Positions 44,747-53,789 of a stretch of 64,000 bases of DNA are shown here, piece after piece. The notes under the pieces are model-generated. The model ran no database searches. It had not been told where the DNA came from and worked only from the letters and a program-made list of their open reading frames with translations. The position numbers and the translations under genes were made by a program. Source of the stretch: Paraburkholderia sacchari (lineage in GTDB: Bacteria; Pseudomonadota; Gammaproteobacteria; Burkholderiales; Burkholderiaceae); NCBI RefSeq assembly GCF_000785435.2, contig NZ_JTDB02000008.1, positions 312,211 through 376,210 of the forward strand. The letters are read 5' to 3'. Each line of letters begins with the position of its first letter. Within the stretch, counting starts at the first letter, position 1.

Positions 44747-45535
44747 ATGAGCAGGATCCATCCCACCGCGATCGTCGAGTCCGGCGCGCAAGTCGATGAA
44801 TCGGCGGAGATCGGCCCGTATGCGGTGATCGGGGCCAATGTCGCCATCGGCGCACGCACCAAAATCGGCTCGCACAGTGTGCTGGAAGGCCATACGACGA
44901 TCGGCGAAGACAACATGATCGGCCACTACGCGATCGTCGGCGGCCGTCCGCAGGACATGAAGTACAAGGGCGAGCCCACGAAGCTCGTGATCGGCAATCG
45001 CAACACCATCCGCGAGTTCACGTCGATTCATACGGGCACGGTGCAGGACACCGGCGTCACGATGGTCGGCGACGACAACTGGATCATGTCGTACGTGCAC
45101 GTGGGCCACGACTGCCGGCTCGGCAACAATGTGATTATGTCGAGCAACGCGCAACTCGCGGGCCATGTGATCGTCGACGATTTCGCGATCGTCGGCGGCA
45201 TGACGGGCGTGCATCAGTTCGTGCGCATCGGCGCACACTCGATGGTGGGCGGCGCATCGGCGCTCGTGCAGGACGTGCCGCCGTTCGTGGTCGCCGCGGG
45301 CAACAAGGCGGTGCCGCATGGCATCAACGTCGAAGGGCTGCGCCGCCGCGGCTTTACGCCCGATGCGATCTCGGCGCTGCGCTCGGCCTATCGTGCGCTG
45401 TACAAGAATGGCCTGTCGCTCGAAGAGGCAAAGGTGCAGATCGCCGAACTCGCGCAGGCGGGCGGCGACGGCGACGCGCACGTGAAGGCGCTGCTCGATT
45501 TCGTCGAGCAGTCGCAACGCGGCATCATTCGCTAA
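44747..45535 (+). CDS. lpxA: UDP-N-acetylglucosamine O-acyltransferase
   Basis: First lipid A step, acylating UDP-GlcNAc from 3-hydroxyacyl-ACP. The product is 262 residues: a hexapeptide left-handed beta helix beginning RIHPTAIVESGAQVDESAEIGPYAVIG, then GRPQDMKYKGE. The catalytic His is in the HVGHDCRLGNNVIMS region. A C-terminal helical domain (FVRIGAHSMVGG, then RRRGFTPDAISALRSAYRALY) ends it. It is 3 bases from lpxB. Confidence 0.97.
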   Translation: MSRIHPTAIVESGAQVDESAEIGPYAVIGANVAIGARTKIGSHSVLEGHTTIGEDNMIGHYAIVGGRPQDMKYKGEPTKLVIGNRNTIREFTSIHTGTVQDTGVTMVGDDNWIMSYVHVGHDCRLGNNVIMSSNAQLAGHVIVDDFAIVGGMTGVHQFVRIGAHSMVGGASALVQDVPPFVVAAGNKAVPHGINVEGLRRRGFTPDAISALRSAYRALYKNGLSLEEAKVQIAELAQAGGDGDAHVKALLDFVEQSQRGIIR

Positions 45536-45538
45536 CCG

Positions 45539-46708
45539 ATGGCGCTTCAAACCCGTCCGCTGCGCCTCGCGATGGTTGCCGGCGAGCCGTCCGGCGACCT
45601 GCTCGCGGCATCGATGCTCAAAGGGCTGACCGGCAGGCTGCCGGATACTGCGCACTACTATGGAATCGGCGGGCCGCGCATGCAGGCCGCCGGTTTCGAA
45701 GCGCATTGGCCGATGGACAAGCTCTCCGTGCGCGGCTACGTCGAGGCGCTCAAGCATATTCCCGAGATCCTGCGCATTCGCAGCGAACTCAAGCATCAAC
45801 TGCTCGCGGATCCGCCTGACGTTTTCATCGGCGTGGACGCGCCCGACTTCAACTTCGGTCTCGAACATCCGCTGCGCGACGCGGGCATTCCCACGATCCA
45901 TTTCGTGTGTCCGTCCATCTGGGCGTGGCGCGGCGGCCGCATCAAGAAGATCCAGAAGGCCGTGGATCACATGCTGTGCGTGTTTCCGTTCGAGCCGGCG
46001 ATCCTCGAGAAAGCGGGCGTGGCGGCGACCTACGTGGGGCATCCGCTTGCCGACGATATCCCGCTCGAGCCGGATGTGCCTGGCGCGCGGCGCGCGCTCG
46101 GCCTGCCCGAGAGCGGACCGATCATTGCGGTGCTGCCGGGCAGCCGCCGCTCGGAGATCAACCTGATCGGCCCGACGTTCTTCGACGCGATGCAGATCAT
46201 GCAGCAGCGCGAGCCAGGCTTGCGCTTCGTGATGCCGGCGGCGACGCCGGCGATCCATGCGCAGCTTCAGGAACTCGCCAACTCGCACCAGGGACTCGAA
46301 CTCACGATCATCGACGGGCAGTCGCAAGTGGCGATGACCGCCGCCGACGCGATTCTCGTCAAGAGCGGCACGGTCACGCTCGAGGCGGCGCTGCTCAAGA
46401 AGCCAATGGTCATCTCGTACAAGGTGCCCTGGCTCACGGGGCAGATCATGCGCCGCCAGGGCTACCTGCCGTATGTCGGCCTGCCGAACATTCTCGCGGG
46501 ACGATTCGTGGTGCCCGAGATCCTTCAGCACTTCGCGACACCCGAGGCGCTCGCGGACGCGACGCTCACGCAATTGCACGACGAAGCGAACCGGCGCACG
46601 CTGACCGAAGTGTTCACGCAGATGCACCATGCGCTGCGGCAGAACATGTCGGAGCGAGCGGCGGAGGTGGTTGCCAGCGTCGTGGATCGCCGCAGGAGCC
46701 CGGTATGA
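45539..46708 (+). CDS. lpxB: Lipid-A-disaccharide synthase
   Basis: GT19 glycosyltransferase joining UDP-diacylglucosamine and lipid X. The product is 389 residues. It has MVAGEPSGDLLAASMLKGL at the N-terminus, then YGIGGPRMQAAGFE, FIGVDAPDFNFGLE, HFVCPSIWAWRGGRIKKI and LPGSRRSEINLI. Its TGA overlaps the rnhB ATG (ATGA at 46705-46708). Confidence 0.97.
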   Translation: MALQTRPLRLAMVAGEPSGDLLAASMLKGLTGRLPDTAHYYGIGGPRMQAAGFEAHWPMDKLSVRGYVEALKHIPEILRIRSELKHQLLADPPDVFIGVDAPDFNFGLEHPLRDAGIPTIHFVCPSIWAWRGGRIKKIQKAVDHMLCVFPFEPAILEKAGVAATYVGHPLADDIPLEPDVPGARRALGLPESGPIIAVLPGSRRSEINLIGPTFFDAMQIMQQREPGLRFVMPAATPAIHAQLQELANSHQGLELTIIDGQSQVAMTAADAILVKSGTVTLEAALLKKPMVISYKVPWLTGQIMRRQGYLPYVGLPNILAGRFVVPEILQHFATPEALADATLTQLHDEANRRTLTEVFTQMHHALRQNMSERAAEVVASVVDRRRSPV

Positions 46709-47514
46709 CCGAAGTCGCGATCAAGCGCGTTCGCGCAAAGGCGCCAGCGGCGAAAGCCGCGGCGCAAGCCAGCGCCAAAGCCCCGTCGAAAGCGGCCGGC
46801 AAGCGCGCGGAGCGGCAAATGTGGGCGGAGCAGGCGGGGCTGTTGTTCGAGTCGCCCGACGACATCATCTGCGGCGTGGACGAAGCTGGACGCGGACCGC
46901 TCGCCGGCCCAGTGACGGCCGCCGCCGTGATTCTCGATCCGGCGCGACCCATCGCCGGTCTCGACGACTCCAAGGCGCTCACCGCGAAAGCGCGTGAAGC
47001 GCTCTACGATCTCATCGTCGAACGCGCGCTCGCATGGTGCGTGGCATCGGCGAGCGTCGAGGAGATCGACTCGCTCAATATCCTGCACGCGACCATGCTG
47101 GCGATGCGGCGCGCCGTGGAGGGGCTGAGCGTGAAACCCACGCTCGCCAAGATCGACGGCAACCGCTGCCCGGTGCTGCCGGTGCGCAGCGAGGCCGTGA
47201 TCGGCGGCGACGCGCTCGTACCCAGCATCTCGGCGGCGTCGATCATCGCGAAGGTCACGCGCGACCGCATGCTGCTGGAATTGCACGAAGCGTTCCCGGT
47301 GTATGGTTTCGATGCGCACGCGGGCTACGGCACCCCCCAGCATCTGGCCGCGCTGCGCGAACATGGCCCTTGCGTGCATCACCGGTGCACGTTCGCGCCC
47401 GTGCGCGACGCGTATGCGCTGCATGGCCTCGCGCTGACGAGGGCGGCAAGCACAGCCTGCGCCGCGGCTCCGGACGACGACGCTCCGGACGACGACGCCT
47501 TCGCATCGGCCTGA
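46705..47514 (+). CDS. rnhB: Ribonuclease HII with Ala/Lys-rich N-terminal and acidic C-terminal extensions
   Basis: Removes ribonucleotides from DNA-RNA hybrids. The product is 269 residues, longer than the usual ~200. The RNase HII core is intact: CGVDEAGRGPLAGPV with Asp59-Glu60, LDDSKALTAKAREALY, then KIDGNRCP, SISAASIIAKVTRDR and HAGYGTPQHLAAL. Residues 1-40 are Lys/Ala-rich (AKAPAAKAAAQASAKAPSKAA). The C-terminus contains a duplicated DDDAPDDDA. Both ends look disordered; the first could bind nucleic acid (inference). Start overlaps lpxB. Confidence 0.95.
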   Translation: MTEVAIKRVRAKAPAAKAAAQASAKAPSKAAGKRAERQMWAEQAGLLFESPDDIICGVDEAGRGPLAGPVTAAAVILDPARPIAGLDDSKALTAKAREALYDLIVERALAWCVASASVEEIDSLNILHATMLAMRRAVEGLSVKPTLAKIDGNRCPVLPVRSEAVIGGDALVPSISAASIIAKVTRDRMLLELHEAFPVYGFDAHAGYGTPQHLAALREHGPCVHHRCTFAPVRDAYALHGLALTRAASTACAAAPDDDAPDDDAFASA

Positions 47515-47543
47515 GCCGCGCCATGCTCTGGTTCATGCAATCC

Positions 47544-47574
47544 GGCGTCGCCTCGTGCGACGCCGTTGTTCTTT
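47544..47574 (+). terminator. Terminator after rnhB
   Basis: GGCGTCGC (47544-47551), loop CTCGT, GCGACGCC (47557-47564), then a T-rich tail GTTGTTCTTT. It would end the lpx-rnhB transcript 30 bases past the stop. Confidence 0.65.
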
Positions 47575-47608
47575 CCAACCTACCTTTTTCAGATCGCCAG
47601 GCCCGCCC

Positions 47609-48394
47609 GTGAAAGCCATTACTTCGCGCGACAATCCGCTCTACAAGCGCCTGAAAGCGCTGGCAGGCTCGACGCACCAGCAGCGGCGCAGTCATCAGGC
47701 CCTGCTCGAGGGCTTCCACCTCGCGAGCGCATGGCTCGACGGTGGCACGCAGCCCGAATATTGCATCGTGACCGAGGGCGCGCTCGCGCATGCCGAGGCG
47801 CAGGCGATCGTCGCGCGCGTCGATGAGCGCCGCGTGATCACGCTGCCCGACGCGCTCTTTGGCCAGTTGTCGAACGTCGTGCACGGCGTGGGCATGCTGC
47901 TGCTCGTGGATATGCCCGAGGCGCGTCTACCCGAGCGGGTCGCATCGACGTGCCTTGTGCTCGACGGGTTGCAGGACGCGGGCAACGTCGGCTCGATCCT
48001 GCGCAGCGCGGCGGCCGCGGGCGTCGACAAGGTGTTCTGCACGCCTGGCACTGCGTACGCGTGGTCGTCGAAGGTGCTGCGCTCGGCGATGGGCGCGCAC
48101 TTCCTGCTACAGGTCTTCGAAAACGTCGATCCCGAGACGCTGATCGCCATGCTGCGCGTGCCGGTCGTGATCACCGATTCGCATGGCGCGAGCGCCATCG
48201 ACGAGACCGATCTGACTGGGCAGGTGGCGTGGGTGTTCGGCAATGAAGGGGCGGGCGTCTCGCAGTTGTGGCGCGACGCAGCGGCGCTGCGCGTGACAAT
48301 TCCGCAGCCGGGCGGCATGGAGTCCCTGAATGTGGCGGCGGCTGCCGCCGTATGTATCTTCGAGCAATGCCGTCAGCAGCGCCACGCGCGCTGA
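47609..48394 (+). CDS. TrmH/SpoU family RNA 2'-O-methyltransferase
   Basis: A 261-residue SPOUT-class rRNA/tRNA methyltransferase starting at GTG (47609, (V/M)KAITSRDNPLYKRLKALA). The three SpoU motifs are present: GNVGSILRSAAAAGV, WVFGNEGAGVSQLW and IPQPGGMESLNVAAAAAVCIFE. An N-terminal substrate-binding domain (QALLEGFHLASAWL) precedes them. The exact RNA target is not evident; it is not RlmB-like in length. Confidence 0.9.
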   Translation: MKAITSRDNPLYKRLKALAGSTHQQRRSHQALLEGFHLASAWLDGGTQPEYCIVTEGALAHAEAQAIVARVDERRVITLPDALFGQLSNVVHGVGMLLLVDMPEARLPERVASTCLVLDGLQDAGNVGSILRSAAAAGVDKVFCTPGTAYAWSSKVLRSAMGAHFLLQVFENVDPETLIAMLRVPVVITDSHGASAIDETDLTGQVAWVFGNEGAGVSQLWRDAAALRVTIPQPGGMESLNVAAAAAVCIFEQCRQQRHAR

Positions 48395-48435
48395 ACAGCG
48401 CACAGCGCTGATTCACCCCTTTGTGACTGATGCAA

Positions 48436-48475
48436 CAAAAAGGCCTGCTCGCGAGTGAGCAGGCCTTTTTGTTTC
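48436..48475. terminator. Bidirectional terminator between the methyltransferase gene and ppsR
   Basis: CAAAAAGGCCTGCTC (48436-48450) pairs perfectly over 15 bp with GAGCAGGCCTTTTTG (48457-48471) around a 6-base loop. It separates convergent genes and carries A and T tracts within the stem that serve both directions. Confidence 0.9.
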
Positions 48476-48490
48476 TACGCGGGGCGATCT

Positions 48491-49306
48491 TCAGTACACC
48501 GGCTTGTCGAGGCGAATTTCCTGCAAGATCGTTGTGGCGATTTCCTCAATGGACTTGTGCGTCGACGAAAGCCACTTGATGTTTTCGCGGCGCATCATGG
48601 CCTCGGCTTCGTTGACTTCGTAACGGCAATTCTCCAGCGCCGCGTACTTGCTGCCGGGCCGCCGCTCGTTGCGGATTTCCGTGAGACGCTGCGGATCGAT
48701 TGAGAGCCCGAAGATCTTCCCGCGATATGGCAGCAGCGAATTGGGCAGCTTGCCGCGTTCGAAGTCGTCCGGGATCAGCGGATAGTTTGCGGCCTTCACG
48801 CCGTACTGCATCGCCAGATAAAGGCTGGTCGGCGTCTTGCCGCTGCGCGACACGCCCACGAGGATCACGTCGGCGTCGTTCAGATTGCGGTCGGACTGGC
48901 CGTCGTCGTGCGCGAGCGAGAAGTTGATGGCCTCGATGCGGTTCTTGTATTCGTCGGTGTCCGCGTTCTGGTGACCCCGGCCCATCGCGTGGCTCGACTT
49001 GAGCTCCAGTTCCTGCTCCAGCGGCTCCACGAAGGTCTGGAACATGTCGAGCACGAGCGCGTTCGAGCGCTTGAGGATCTCGTTGGAATTGCTGTCCACC
49101 AGCGTCGTGAAGACGATCGGGCGGCGGCCTTCATGCACCGCGGCTTCGTTGATCTTTTCGGCGGTCGAGTAGGCCTTGTCCGTCGAGTCGATGAACGGCA
49201 CGCGCACGAGGCGGAATTTCTGGTCGAACTGCGAGAGGATCGAGTGCGCGAAAGTTTCGGCAGTGATCCCGGTACCGTCGGAGACGATGAATACGGTAGG
49301 CGACAT
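48491..49306 (-). CDS. ppsR: PEP synthase regulatory protein (bifunctional kinase/phosphorylase)
   Basis: A 271-residue DUF299 protein that inactivates PEP synthase by ADP-dependent threonine phosphorylation and reactivates it by phosphorolysis. It starts SPTVFIVSDGTGITAETFAHSIL, the family hallmark. The P-loop-like GVSRSGKTPTSLYLA is at about 149-163, followed by NYPLIPDDFERGKLP. It is divergent from ppsA, its substrate, as in other proteobacteria. Confidence 0.95.
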   Translation of the reverse strand: MSPTVFIVSDGTGITAETFAHSILSQFDQKFRLVRVPFIDSTDKAYSTAEKINEAAVHEGRRPIVFTTLVDSNSNEILKRSNALVLDMFQTFVEPLEQELELKSSHAMGRGHQNADTDEYKNRIEAINFSLAHDDGQSDRNLNDADVILVGVSRSGKTPTSLYLAMQYGVKAANYPLIPDDFERGKLPNSLLPYRGKIFGLSIDPQRLTEIRNERRPGSKYAALENCRYEVNEAEAMMRRENIKWLSSTHKSIEEIATTILQEIRLDKPVY

Positions 49307-49442
49307 CGGTTGAGGCTGGGTGTGTAAGTGGGGCCGGACGGGCTGAGGCGCCCGGGAAAGGCTCCCGGAGCGTTGTGGAACGGGCCTGAGGCGCGATTCT
49401 CACCGACAGACACATTTTCGAGAGTCGGCACGGTAGAATAGC

Positions 49443-49677
49443 GGCAACCTGTTGGATAAGCAATTGCAGGCAAGCGCGCCAAACCGCAGTTCATCGTGGC
49501 TCAATCTGGTGTCAATTTGCAGCGATTCCGGGTAATTTCGTGCAATCGCGCGCATCTCCCCGCTTTTCCTTACGCTGGATGCCGGCCCCGGGGCCGTGGC
49601 GATTGCTTCTCCAACAGGTTGCGCAAGACGCGAATTCGCCTCTAATGGGCGGCCCGCGTTCGAGCCCACTTGCGCAA
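49443..49677. promoter_or_regulatory. Paired dyad sites in the ppsR-ppsA divergent region
   Basis: GCAACCTGTTGGA (49444-49456) is repeated as its exact inverse TCCAACAGGTTGC (49610-49622), and each copy contains the CAAC-N2-GTTG dyad. The palindrome TTGCGCAA occurs at 49619-49626 and again at 49670-49677, 51 bases apart. These lie in the 402-base gap between the two divergent starts. They look like binding sites for a regulator that could act by looping; the protein is unknown. Nothing else in the gap is gene-like. Confidence 0.45.
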
Positions 49678-49708
49678 TCGTGAATTTTTTTCACACTTAG
49701 GGGCTTGT

Positions 49709-52108
49709 ATGACTAACACCGTTGCCAAGGATCAGGCTTATGTAGTGCCGTTCGAGCAGTTGCGGATGACCGATGTTGAGATTGTGGGCGGCAAGAACGC
49801 CTCGCTCGGCGAAATGATCAGCCAATTGGCTGAGGCTGGCGTGCGTGTGCCCACGGGCTTTGCAACGACCGCGCTCGCCTTCCGCGACTTCCTGAAACAC
49901 AACAACTTGACCGAACGGATTGCCGCTCGTCTGGAGACGCTCGACGTCGATGACGTCAAGGCGCTGGCCGAAGCGGGCAAGGAAATCCGTCAATGGATCG
50001 TTGACGCGCCGCTGCAGCCGAAGCTGGAGGCAGACATCCGCGCGGGCTTCGAGACGCTTCAGAAGAGCTCGCCCTCCGAGCTTTCGTTCGCCGTGCGTTC
50101 GTCGGCCACGGCCGAAGACCTGCCCGACGCTTCGTTCGCGGGGCAGCAGGAGAGCTACCTGAACGTGGTGGGCATCGAAGACGTGCTCGACCGCCTCAAG
50201 CACGTGTTCGCGTCGCTCTACAACGACCGCGCCATTTCTTATCGTGTCCACAAGGGCTTCACGCACGCCGAAGTCGCGCTGTCGGCTGGTGTGCAGCGCA
50301 TGGTCCGTTCGGACCGCGGCGCAGCGGGCGTGATGTTCACGCTGGATACCGAATCGGGCTTCAAGGACGCCGTCTTCATCACGTCGAGCTACGGCCTCGG
50401 TGAGACCGTCGTGCAGGGCGCCGTGAATCCGGACGAGTTCTACGTATTCAAGACCACGCTCGCTCAGGGCAAGGCCCCGATCATCCGCCGCTCGATCGGC
50501 TCGAAGCTCATCAAGATGGAATTCACGCAGCCGGGCGAACCGGGCCGCGTGAAGACGGTCGACGTCTCGCACGAACAGCGCAACCGCTTCTCGATCACCG
50601 ACGAAGACGTGATCGAGCTGGCCAAGTACGCCGTCATCATCGAAAAGCACTACCAGCGTCCGATGGACATCGAGTGGGGCAAGGACGGCCTCGACGGCAA
50701 GATCTTCATTCTCCAGGCACGTCCTGAGACGGTGAAGAGCCAGGCCGCGGGCAAGGCCGAGCAGCGCTTCAAGCTCAAGGGCCAGTCGCAGGTTCTCGCA
50801 ACGGGCCGCGCAATCGGCCAGAAGATTGGCGCGGGCCGCGTGAAGGTGATTCACGATCCGTCCGAAATGGAACGCGTGCAGCCGGGCGACGTACTGGTTG
50901 CCGACATGACCGACCCGAACTGGGAGCCGGTGATGAAGCGCGCTTCGGCCATCGTCACGAACCGTGGCGGCCGTACCTGTCACGCGGCGATCATCGCGCG
51001 TGAGCTGGGCGTGCCGGCAGTCGTGGGCTGCGGCGACGCAACCGACGTGCTGAAGGACGGCGCGCTCGTGACCGTGTCGTGCGCCGAAGGCGACGAAGGC
51101 CGCATTTACGACGGTCTGCTCGAAACCGAAGTCAGCGAAGTGCAGCGCGGCGAGCTGCCGGCGATTCCGGTCAAGATCATGATGAACGTCGGCAACCCGC
51201 AGCTCGCGTTCGACTTCTCGCAACTGCCGAATGCGGGTGTTGGCCTCGCGCGTCTCGAGTTCATCATCAACAACAACATCGGCGTGCACCCGAAGGCGAT
51301 CCTCGAGTACCCGAACATCGACGCGGACCTGAAGAAGGCGGTCGAGAGCGTGGCGCGCGGTCATGCGTCGCCGCGTGCGTTCTACGTCGACAAGCTCACG
51401 GAAGGCATTGCCACGATCGCGGCGGCGTTCTATCCGAAGCCCGTCATCGTGCGTCTGTCGGACTTCAAGTCGAACGAGTACAAGAAGCTGATTGGCGGTT
51501 CGCGTTACGAGCCGGACGAGGAAAACCCGATGCTGGGCTTCCGCGGCGCGTCGCGCTATGTCGCCGAGGACTTCGCTCAGGCATTCGAAATGGAGTGCCT
51601 CGCGCTCAAGCGCGTGCGTGAAGAGATGGGCCTCTCGAACGTCGAGATCATGGTGCCGTTCGTGCGCACGCTCAAGCAGGCGGAGCGCGTGGTCGGCCTG
51701 CTCGAGAAGTTCGGCCTGAAGCGCGGCGTGAACGGCCTGCGTCTCATCATGATGTGCGAAGTGCCGTCGAACGCGATCCTCGCTGAAGAGTTCCTGCAGT
51801 ACTTCGACGGCTTCTCGATCGGCTCGAACGACCTTACGCAGCTCACGCTCGGCCTCGACCGGGACTCGGGCATGGAACTGCTGGCGGTCGACTTCGACGA
51901 GCGCGATCCGGCCGTCAAGTTCATGCTCAAGCGCGCGATCGAAACGTGCCTGCGCCTGAACAAGTACGTCGGCATCTGCGGCCAGGGTCCGTCCGATCAT
52001 CCGGACTTCGCCCAGTGGCTCGCGGACGAAGGCATCGCGTCGATGTCGCTGAACCCCGACACGATCGTGGATACGTGGCAGGCGCTTGCGAAGTCGCAGG
52101 CGAAGTAA
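49709..52108 (+). CDS. ppsA: Phosphoenolpyruvate synthase
   Basis: Converts pyruvate and ATP to PEP, AMP and phosphate for gluconeogenesis. The product is 799 residues. The N-terminal ATP-grasp domain (VGGKNASLGEMISQL; SFAVRSSATAEDLPDASFAGQQES) is followed by the phosphohistidine domain TNRGGRTCHAAIIARELGVPAVVG with His425. The C-terminal PEP/pyruvate barrel ends CGQGPSDHPDFAQWLADEGI with the conserved Cys. The start at 49709 (MTNTVAKDQ) is taken over an in-frame one 13 codons upstream. The partner of PpsR. Confidence 0.97.
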   Translation: MTNTVAKDQAYVVPFEQLRMTDVEIVGGKNASLGEMISQLAEAGVRVPTGFATTALAFRDFLKHNNLTERIAARLETLDVDDVKALAEAGKEIRQWIVDAPLQPKLEADIRAGFETLQKSSPSELSFAVRSSATAEDLPDASFAGQQESYLNVVGIEDVLDRLKHVFASLYNDRAISYRVHKGFTHAEVALSAGVQRMVRSDRGAAGVMFTLDTESGFKDAVFITSSYGLGETVVQGAVNPDEFYVFKTTLAQGKAPIIRRSIGSKLIKMEFTQPGEPGRVKTVDVSHEQRNRFSITDEDVIELAKYAVIIEKHYQRPMDIEWGKDGLDGKIFILQARPETVKSQAAGKAEQRFKLKGQSQVLATGRAIGQKIGAGRVKVIHDPSEMERVQPGDVLVADMTDPNWEPVMKRASAIVTNRGGRTCHAAIIARELGVPAVVGCGDATDVLKDGALVTVSCAEGDEGRIYDGLLETEVSEVQRGELPAIPVKIMMNVGNPQLAFDFSQLPNAGVGLARLEFIINNNIGVHPKAILEYPNIDADLKKAVESVARGHASPRAFYVDKLTEGIATIAAAFYPKPVIVRLSDFKSNEYKKLIGGSRYEPDEENPMLGFRGASRYVAEDFAQAFEMECLALKRVREEMGLSNVEIMVPFVRTLKQAERVVGLLEKFGLKRGVNGLRLIMMCEVPSNAILAEEFLQYFDGFSIGSNDLTQLTLGLDRDSGMELLAVDFDERDPAVKFMLKRAIETCLRLNKYVGICGQGPSDHPDFAQWLADEGIASMSLNPDTIVDTWQALAKSQAK

Positions 52109-52221
52109 TGCCCGCATCGACTCGACATTGCGCGCCGCGCCGGCGCGCGCGGCGTGCGGAAATTGAGGCTGCTTAGGCCTTGCTTCGCACGCTGCGGAAA
52201 ACAGTGTCAGCTTCGTGCTAT

Positions 52222-52248
52222 AACACCCCGGTCAAGCCGGGGTGTTTT
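52222..52248 (+). terminator. Terminator after ppsA
   Basis: AACACCCCGG (52222-52231), loop TCAAG, CCGGGGTGTT (52237-52246), then T. The perfect 10-bp stem ends only 17 bases before the nfeD start, close to its ribosome-binding site, so it may also affect nfeD translation. Confidence 0.75.
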
Positions 52249-52264
52249 ACTTTGGGAGGTCGAC

Positions 52265-52750
52265 GTGGGTCCGCATGGTGTGTTCTGGTGGATCGGCGCA
52301 GGCGTGCTGATCGTGGCCGAGCTGATGACTGGCACGTTCTATCTGCTGATGATCGCGCTCGGGTGCCTCGCGGGTGTGCTCGCCTATGAGCTGGGCGCGC
52401 CGCTCGATGTCCAAATGGTGGCGGCGGCGCTCGTGGCGCTGGTGGCCGTGATCGCGCTGCGGCGCTCGCGGTTCGGGCGGCGCCGACGCATGGTCGACGC
52501 GTCGACCGACCCGGGCGTGAATCTCGACATCGGCTCGATGGTCCCGGTTGCCGAGTGGCGCGACGGGCGTGCGCGCACGATGTATCGCGGCGCCGAATGG
52601 GACGTCGAACTCGCGGCGGGCGAGCCCGAGGACGCCCATCTCTACGAAATCAAGGCGGTGCGGGGCAGTTGCCTCATCGTTGTGGCCAGGCGTTCCGGCA
52701 GCTTGGCTTCGGGTGCGCACGGCGCTCGTGAAGGCACGCGCCACGCTTGA
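52265..52750 (+). CDS. NfeD-like membrane protein
   Basis: A 161-residue protein starting at GTG (52265) six bases after GGGAGG. Two to three membrane segments (FWWIGAGVLIVAELMTGTFYLLMIALGCLAG and VQMVAAALVALVAVIAL) are followed by a soluble OB-like domain (DIGSMVPVAEWRDGRARTMYRGAEWDVE). This short NfeD type is normally paired with a stomatin/SPFH gene, as here (44 bases), and thought to organise membrane microdomains. Confidence 0.85.
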   Translation: MGPHGVFWWIGAGVLIVAELMTGTFYLLMIALGCLAGVLAYELGAPLDVQMVAAALVALVAVIALRRSRFGRRRRMVDASTDPGVNLDIGSMVPVAEWRDGRARTMYRGAEWDVELAAGEPEDAHLYEIKAVRGSCLIVVARRSGSLASGAHGAREGTRHA

Positions 52751-52793
52751 ACGAAGTCAAATCGAAGCAAAATCGAAGCCAAAGGGGAAGCGT

Positions 52794-53750
52794 ATGCAAG
52801 TGCCTGTCGTCGGGGTGATTCTGCTCGTGATCGTCGTCGTGCTGATCTCGAGAACCATCAAGATCGTGCCGCAGCAGCATGCCTGGGTGCTCGAGCGGCT
52901 GGGCCGCTACCACGCCACGCTCACGCCGGGCCTCTCGATCGTGCTGCCGTTCGTCGACCGCGTGGCCTACAAGCACGTGCTCAAGGAGATTCCGCTCGAC
53001 GTGCCGAGCCAGATCTGCATCACGCGCGACAACACGCAGCTCCAGGTGGACGGCGTGCTGTACTTCCAGGTGACCGACCCGATGAAGGCCTCGTATGGTT
53101 CTAGCAACTTCGTGTTCGCCATCACGCAGCTTTCCCAGACCACGCTGCGCTCGGTGATCGGCAAGCTCGAACTCGACAAGACCTTCGAGGAGCGCGATTT
53201 CATCAATCACAGCATTGTGTCGGCGCTCGACGAGGCTGCCTCGAACTGGGGCGTGAAGGTGTTGCGCTACGAGATCAAGGATCTCACGCCGCCGAAGGAA
53301 ATCCTGCACGCCATGCAGGCGCAGATCACGGCGGAGCGCGAAAAACGCGCGCTGATCGCGGCCTCGGAAGGGCGTAAACAAGAGCAGATCAACCTTGCGG
53401 CAGGTGCGCGCGAGGCGGCGATCCAGAAGTCTGAAGGCGAGAAGCAGGCCGCCATCAATCAGGCGCAGGGTCAGGCGGCCGCGATTCTCGCGGTGGCCGA
53501 GGCGAATGCGCAGGCTATCCAGAAGATCGGCAACTCGATCCAGGCGCAGGGCGGCATGGATGCGGTCAATCTCAAGGTGGCCGAGCAGTACGTCACGGCG
53601 TTCGGCAACCTCGCGAAGCAGGGCAATACGCTGATCGTGCCCGGCAATATGAGCGACCTGAGCGCGATGATTGCTTCGGCGCTCACTATCGTGAACCGCT
53701 CGGGCATGAAAGAGACGCAGTTGAGCCGCGAAGCGGCGAAGGGCGCCTGA
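52794..53750 (+). CDS. SPFH/stomatin-like membrane protein (QmcA type)
   Basis: A 318-residue band-7 protein with one N-terminal membrane anchor (VVGVILLVIVVVLISRTIKIV). The SPFH domain runs from VPQQHAWVLERLGRYHATLTPGLSIVLPFVDRVAY to LRYEIKDLTPPKEILHAMQAQ. A C-terminal coiled coil is rich in Ala/Glu/Gln (about 190-260). Pairing with NfeD supports the assignment. Resembles E. coli QmcA in length and order. Oligomeric microdomain scaffold; direct function unknown. Confidence 0.9.
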   Translation: MQVPVVGVILLVIVVVLISRTIKIVPQQHAWVLERLGRYHATLTPGLSIVLPFVDRVAYKHVLKEIPLDVPSQICITRDNTQLQVDGVLYFQVTDPMKASYGSSNFVFAITQLSQTTLRSVIGKLELDKTFEERDFINHSIVSALDEAASNWGVKVLRYEIKDLTPPKEILHAMQAQITAEREKRALIAASEGRKQEQINLAAGAREAAIQKSEGEKQAAINQAQGQAAAILAVAEANAQAIQKIGNSIQAQGGMDAVNLKVAEQYVTAFGNLAKQGNTLIVPGNMSDLSAMIASALTIVNRSGMKETQLSREAAKGA

Positions 53751-53789
53751 ACGAACGCCTGAGCGCCTACAAGGTGCGCTCAGGTGCGC

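Noticed and set aside
49697..52117. 806-codon minus-strand frame opposite ppsA
   Set aside because: Shadow frame of a well-conserved enzyme gene.
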